From Engraulis encrasicolus (lineage: Eukaryota > Chordata > Actinopteri > Clupeiformes > Engraulidae): DNA of 64,000 bases. Below, piece by piece: positions 59,470-64,000 of this stretch. The position numbers and the translations under genes are program-made. The notes beneath the pieces were generated by a model. The model saw nothing but the letters and a program-made list of their open reading frames with translations. It was not told the origin of the DNA and made no database searches. The stretch lies in the NCBI RefSeq assembly GCF_034702125.1, contig NC_085860.1, positions 52,222,393 through 52,286,392 on the forward strand, in the 5' to 3' direction. Positions within the stretch are counted from its first letter, which is position 1. Every line of letters begins with the position of its first letter.

Positions 59470-59627
59470 ATTTAACTCCTCCTCCGATGTCACCTTCATT
59501 GTCATGACAACAAAATCCAGGAGATAGCGCTGCAGAATCATCTCCTGTACACCAGCATCTGATTGTTTGACCTCCCTGCCCAGAGGAGTCCCAAAATAGA
59601 TATTCTCCAACTGTTTATGACTGTGAC
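59470..59627 (-). CDS. rnf213: RNF213-like exon K
   Basis: A 158-bp exon reading HSHKQLENIYFGTPLGREVK and QEMILQRYLLDFVVMTMKVT, ending EELN before GTGAGC. It completes a glycine codon from exon L (VQIE-G-HSHK). The EGHSxKxxEIF-TPLG stretch is characteristic of RNF213 proteins. Confidence 0.85.
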
Positions 59628-60342
59628 CTATGCAAAGAAAGAAAGAAGACCTATGTGACCTATGCAAAGAAAGAAGGTTTCAACTATCGATACACCTTGT
59701 AATAATAATAATAACAAATGCTGACTGATGTCTAAAGCCCAAAACAAATGGGCTGCACTTGTAAGCTGCTTCTAACAGATTAAACTTCTGATCATATCAG
59801 TATACCATCTGATCAAATAGTTACGCAAGTGCTAGCACTCACATGTTTTCTTATTTTATATTATGTTTTACAAAATAAAAGACAATTCTATGCATATACT
59901 CTGTTAAGCACATGTTGGTGGGATTCTTTCTTCACAATCATTTGGTTGATCATTGCACGCATTATACCTCAAAATGGCCCACCAATCCTATATGGTGATA
60001 CAGTGATACTGTCCCATTTTTGAAAATAAGCTTATTTTACACCTCTCCTTGAGTCAAATAATAGGGTTTTACCGTTCACCTGTACGTTGAACCGTTCTCT
60101 GGATATGGCCGTGCAAATTTCACCTCCAAGCTAGCAGTTAACCTTGAGTTCTATGAGACCAGTTAGCCGCCAGCTGTCTTTCTCTGCCTTTCCCACTGTG
60201 AAGGTTGGGATGGGGTTAACAAAGGTAGATCACAGATTTTTTTTTCTCAATTCATTTTCTTCACATGCAAGGCAATGCATGCTGCCCGCCCTCAGAAAAA
60301 TTGGAACCATGTAGATAATTATGTTGCCAGTATATTCTATAC

Positions 60343-60719
60343 CAGTGTTTCTCAACAGGGGTGCCGGGGCACCCTGGGGTGCCGCGGGCTCTCCTCAGGG
60401 GTGCCGCGGAAACGTGGCTGATAAATAAATTATGTAATATTATACATATTTGTCTAAATTGGTAAGTTAATGCTAGTCAGTGGACTTCAGGGACTTCAGT
60501 CGGTGGTCATCTTTCATCTGCCATTTACACACAATAAAGGTCACCCCAGTCAGCTGCAACTTCGAATGTAGCTCGTGTGATGTCTCTAAATGGGTTACTT
60601 TTCTAAGCTTTTGTGGTATCGGATACGATGCCATGTTACGGCTTGTTGGTTTGGGGTGCCTTGAAATTTTTCATGAATTGAAAGGGTGCCTCGCCTAAAA
60701 AAAAGGTTGAGAAACACTG
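60343..60719. mobile_element. hAT-like MITE with exact 8-bp TSD
   Basis: TTCTATAC is duplicated at 60335-60342 and 60720-60727. The ends CAGTGTTTCTCAACAGGGG and GGTTGAGAAACACTG are inverted repeats like those of 4026-4356. The interior is non-coding and GGGGTGCC-rich. It lies in the intron between exons L and K. Confidence 0.93.
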
Positions 60720-60751
60720 TTCTATACTATCACAAAAACACAAGCAGCTGT

Positions 60752-60835
60752 CCCTTCCGTGGCTCAAATGGTAGGGCACTGCACTGCTACACTGGCAACG
60801 CAGGTTCGATACCCACCCGGGGTCAAAATCAAATA
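60752..60835 (+). mobile_element. tRNA-derived SINE head
   Basis: CGTGGCTCAAATGGTAGGGC and AGGTTCGATACCC resemble pol III A- and B-boxes at a tRNA-like distance, followed by an AATCAAATAAATATC tail. It is short and probably truncated. Confidence 0.55.
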
Positions 60836-61022
60836 AATATCAAATATAGTCTCATAAGGCCAGTGAATCTCAATGTGAACCTTATTTCGATCATTTTTCT
60901 TAGTAAATAATTGCTACACTGATTGCACACACAGAAGTGGAATGATGCAGCAGACTAAAGCTTGCTCAAAAGTGCTGTTTGTGAATAAATATTTCCCCAT
61001 TGCCATGGCCTTGACAGACTAC

Positions 61023-61153
61023 CCTCTATTTGTACGGTGTTGACCCAGAGTTCCTCCAGGTAGTCCCTGATCCTCCAGCTGAAGGGCAGGCTGCAGGCCA
61101 GAGCCCTACCAGCCCCCATGGAGCTCGGCACCAGGATGGTCTTCTCCTCGAAC
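61023..61153 (-). CDS. rnf213: RNF213-like exon L (most 5' in the window)
   Basis: A 131-bp exon after CCTGCAG reading FEEKTILVPSSMGAGRALAC, SLPFSWRIRDYLEELWVNTV and QIE, leaving G before GTAGTC, which exon K completes. The PFSWxI motif is familiar from RNF213. Two bases of a preceding codon are needed, so more exons lie upstream; none was recognised from 61154 to 64000. Confidence 0.8.
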
Positions 61154-61169
61154 CTGCAGGGGGCGCACA

Positions 61170-62330
61170 ATAAAAAATCAGGCATCAGGCTAAAACAGCC
61201 TGATAGGTGATCGGAAAAACATGTCGATAAAAAAAAACGATCGCAAGATATTAAATTCCTCACGCAGGCCTTGCACACCAGGCGCTGCACATGTAAGGTG
61301 CTGGCTCTGTGCATGGCTGCAACTCAGCGCCCAAGAAGGGCATCTTTACTTGCCTTTGGATTTTCAGCATTCCCCCCTTCATTTTCATCATTCATAGTTG
61401 CAACAAACAACATGGTCTGATTTTCTGAGGTGTGCAACGTTTCACTTCTAATTTGCAAATGACTAGTCTTCTCCAGTTAGCTACAGATATTTTGAGTAAT
61501 AGCATGTATGGTAGTTGCCGCAGTCAGCACGCAACAACTTCACGTTGTCAGGATGAACATATCAACGTCATTGTTTTTAAAGTTGACAGCCAGACAATTA
61601 GTTTTATAGTCGCTGAAACACCGGCAACAGATGAGGGAGAGACTGGGAGAGAGTGGATGGTGACAGAGAAAGAAGGAGGGGCTTTCCTCACAGACACGCT
61701 GTTGGGCCTGTTGCCTGTTAATTTCAAGTTCTTTTGTTTCTTGCAGAGCCGGCGCCATGGAGGGGCACTGTGGGACATTGCCCCCCCAGATGAGCTGCTG
61801 TGCCCCCCTGGACCTATTTACCTAAACATGCTGATATGGTCATTATATACAACAAATTTGCTTTTTTCTGAATACTGTAAATATAAACTGTAACATAAAA
61901 TGCCACCAGTGCTTAACCACCACAGCCCTAATAAATAAATAAATAGGCTACACTATATAGATATTGTCAGTAGACCTAAATGTGAAACACTACGTGAACA
62001 TGCATGATTTCAATTTCTTGAAAATGCCAGCTAGACTTATTTGTGCATCAGTGAAGTTTTGCCAACTTTGTACAGCTTTAAGGACCTGAAATAATGAGAT
62101 CGTACCGTATACAGTTCTGTGTTGAGCTCAAACTGGGGGAGGACCCCAACACCCCCTGCCAAGGTGCTCCCCCATACCCCATCAAATGTCGTCCAACACC
62201 TTAGTTCTGCAGCCGGGTCTGTTTCTTGTATGTAGGCTATCCTAATCTGTTTCAGTTTCCATTCAATCTTAAATAGTTTAGTAATTATAAGTGGTGTCAA
62301 CAATAATCGATTTCGGCAATGCAATGCAAT
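61170..62330. mobile_element. Partial hAT-like copy, split by a second hAT insertion
   Basis: In reverse orientation this matches 46711-47668: CATTCCCCCCTTCATTTTC, ACGCAACAACTTCACGTTGTC and GTTTCAGTTTCCATTCAATC each have inverted counterparts there. The match is interrupted at 61744-62220 by another element and resumes beyond it. The terminal repeats are decayed. Confidence 0.7.
61744..62220. mobile_element. hAT-like MITE, second copy, nested
   Basis: It starts CAGAGCCGGCGCCATGG and ends TGCAGCCGGGTCT, in reverse orientation to 32174-32607, with shared blocks (TAGTGTAGCCTATT inverse, CATCAAATGTCGTCCAAC inverse). The octamer GTTTCTTG lies at 61736-61743 and 62221-62228. Removing the element restores homology of the flanks to 46711-47668, which confirms the insertion. 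Confidence 0.88.
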
Positions 62331-64000
62331 GCGGGGCATGGACAATTCAATTCAGTTCCAGAATTGATGCGGCAACATTTTTAAAGGGCGATGTTTAAGT
62401 TGTTTTCATGATGAAATCTACACATAATATTGCGTAGGGATTCATTTTATAAGCTGTTTGAAAAAATGATGATGAATCACCATCCCCATCCTCAGAACAA
62501 AATAGATTGAAATGTGCTGTTTTTTAAATTGGTGAAACATCACAAAAAAAAACCATAACCTTTCAAGTACACGCCTCCTTTCATATGAAGATGCTACCAG
62601 AGAGGTTCTATAAACTGGCTGTGATGCTACCGCCATTGTAGCTGACAGCTGCTTTGCTGAATGAGCGCATTTGCAGGGTTGTGTAGTAAATAGCGTTCAA
62701 AGTTCAAAAATGCTCAACCTCAGGTCCCTCATTTATCTACCAGCGAAATGGTGATCAATGTTGGGCTTGTGAAATGGTTGTGTAATATAGCTAGCTTTTT
62801 TTTGGTCTTTAACAACAGGTGTGGGCAGCAGCTAGCTGTCCTTGTTCAGGTCTCATGTCGACCTATTTAGTCATTGACATACACATTCCTAAAAGGGCGT
62901 TGCGTTCCTCCAATACCAACAACCGTTTAGCCTTGCCCTCTACTCACACAAGGCAATCCCATTCCAGACGGTTTTCCGTCAGGGTCATTCCATGTCAATT
63001 CACATGATTCCCTAGAATCTCCCCAGGTGACCCTCTCCGATTTACCCGATATCTCACATACAGGTACCTTTTGATGTAAATTGAAAGAATACCAAGTATT
63101 AGCACCCTACGTCCAACGGTTGCGGAGATGAAGCCCTCCAAAGTTGGGGTGCCATGCCCACTTTTCAAGCCTGTGAATTGCATACAAAATTTACAAGCAG
63201 ATTTTGACACCTCTGGTTTTAGTTTGAAGGAAGATACAGGCCTAAAAATCACCATGGCCCCTCAATATGACCCTGTCTACCAGATGATGTACTTACAAAT
63301 GGCATGCCTTAATTATTTTTGCCTATATTAAGCCTTAAAAACTGAATTTGTGAAAGGCGTGTTGAAGAGTCTTGCCATTTTGGGGTTCCAGATCTTGGAA
63401 ACAATGTATGCTTTGGGAGTTATAATTGATTTTCCATCATATTTGGGAACTGCACAGTGTATTCCAAAAAATGTAGGGCACTCAGACTTGAAAAGATAAA
63501 ATAGGAGGGACTCAAAAACAGCTTTGGGACAAAATGACCCTACGGTACCCTCTACTTCTGGCCTCAAATTAACCATGTGGGCACTTGATGACTGGAACGC
63601 CCTTTTAACCCCATGTAGAGTAGCACTGTATCAAACATTCAAGCTTGGAAAAACTTTGTTTTTCAAAGTTCTTCATATTAATCTTGGCCTTCAAAGTATA
63701 TGTTGTTGTCTATGTCTTATCACAGTGCCAGTTTTGTCTGCTGCCATCTGCTGGTCTAAAAAAGTAACAACAGCGTAATGTAAGAAAACAAAAGGGGCTA
63801 GAAAATCTTGCCCATAATTTACCAATAAAGCAACATAATTATGATACAGTATATTGCTATATACTAATTATGATTTTAACAATCATGATGAATTTTTATA
63901 GATTCAATAATTTCCTAAGTGTGACTGCTTAATGCTCAATCATGATGCCAGTCCCAAGATGGCCTCACCCTGGACTACATTTCTACCAGACATGGGGGTG
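62331..64000. other. Non-coding stretch with a possible repeat at 62984-63545
   Basis: GGGTCATTCCATGTC near 62984 and GGGACAAAATGACCC near 63527 may be inverted ends of an element. I see no exon or domain in this part, which is presumably intronic or upstream of the RNF213-like gene. Confidence 0.35.

Overview
The window looks like nuclear DNA of a ray-finned fish. It is AT-leaning and crowded with (CA)n/(GT)n microsatellites. It carries a Tc1-type transposase, many short hAT-like elements with 8-bp target duplications, TTAA-flanked elements, tRNA-derived SINEs, an L2/CR1-type LINE fragment and spliced vertebrate-type exons. There are no operons, CRISPR arrays, rRNA genes or canonical tRNA genes.

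The one host gene I can support is a minus-strand RNF213-like gene, encoding a giant RING E3 ubiquitin ligase. Twelve exons lie between 61153 and 11349. Read in order they are L 61023-61153, K 59470-59627, J 58954-59169, I 58332-58516, H 57964-58069, F 30582-30682, RING copy 1 16238-16420, RING copy 2 14645-14827, D 14222-14388, C 12473-12578, B 12246-12360 and A 11349-11550. Every junction keeps the reading frame with GT-AG splice sites. Two introns are swollen by mobile DNA: about 14 kb between F and the first RING exon, and about 27 kb between H and F. The exon that should follow A appears instead on the plus strand at 44718-44914. An intronic segment beside A is also found inverted next to that exon, so the locus has either been rearranged or misassembled.

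Layout: 1-10 kb holds two parts of a pogo/Tigger-like transposase (CENP-B-type DNA-binding part and DDE part) separated by an inverted-repeat cluster. 11-17.3 kb holds the 3' RNF213 exons, with a tandemly duplicated RING exon. 17.3-20.7 kb is degraded retroelement-like DNA with a hAT insertion. 20.7-29.9 kb is a complete LTR retrotransposon with matching 547-bp LTRs, a short Gag and no pol. 30.5 kb holds exon F. 31-39.6 kb is nested hAT, TTAA and THAP-bearing elements. 39.7-40.8 kb is a 135-bp tandem array. 41-57 kb holds a probable solo LTR, the inverted RNF213 exon, a 1.36-kb foldback element, LINE and Ty3/gypsy fragments, and a Tc1 element nested in another TA-flanked transposon. 57.9-61.2 kb is the 5' exon cluster. 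61.2-64 kb is nested hAT-like elements and other repeats.

The most interesting signals are (i) the ordered placement of (AC)n just after 5' splice sites and (TG)n just before 3' splice sites in the RNF213-like introns, (ii) the duplicated RING exon, (iii) the inverted downstream exon, (iv) a young LTR element with gag only, and (v) a THAP-encoding element with long inverted arms and TTAA ends.
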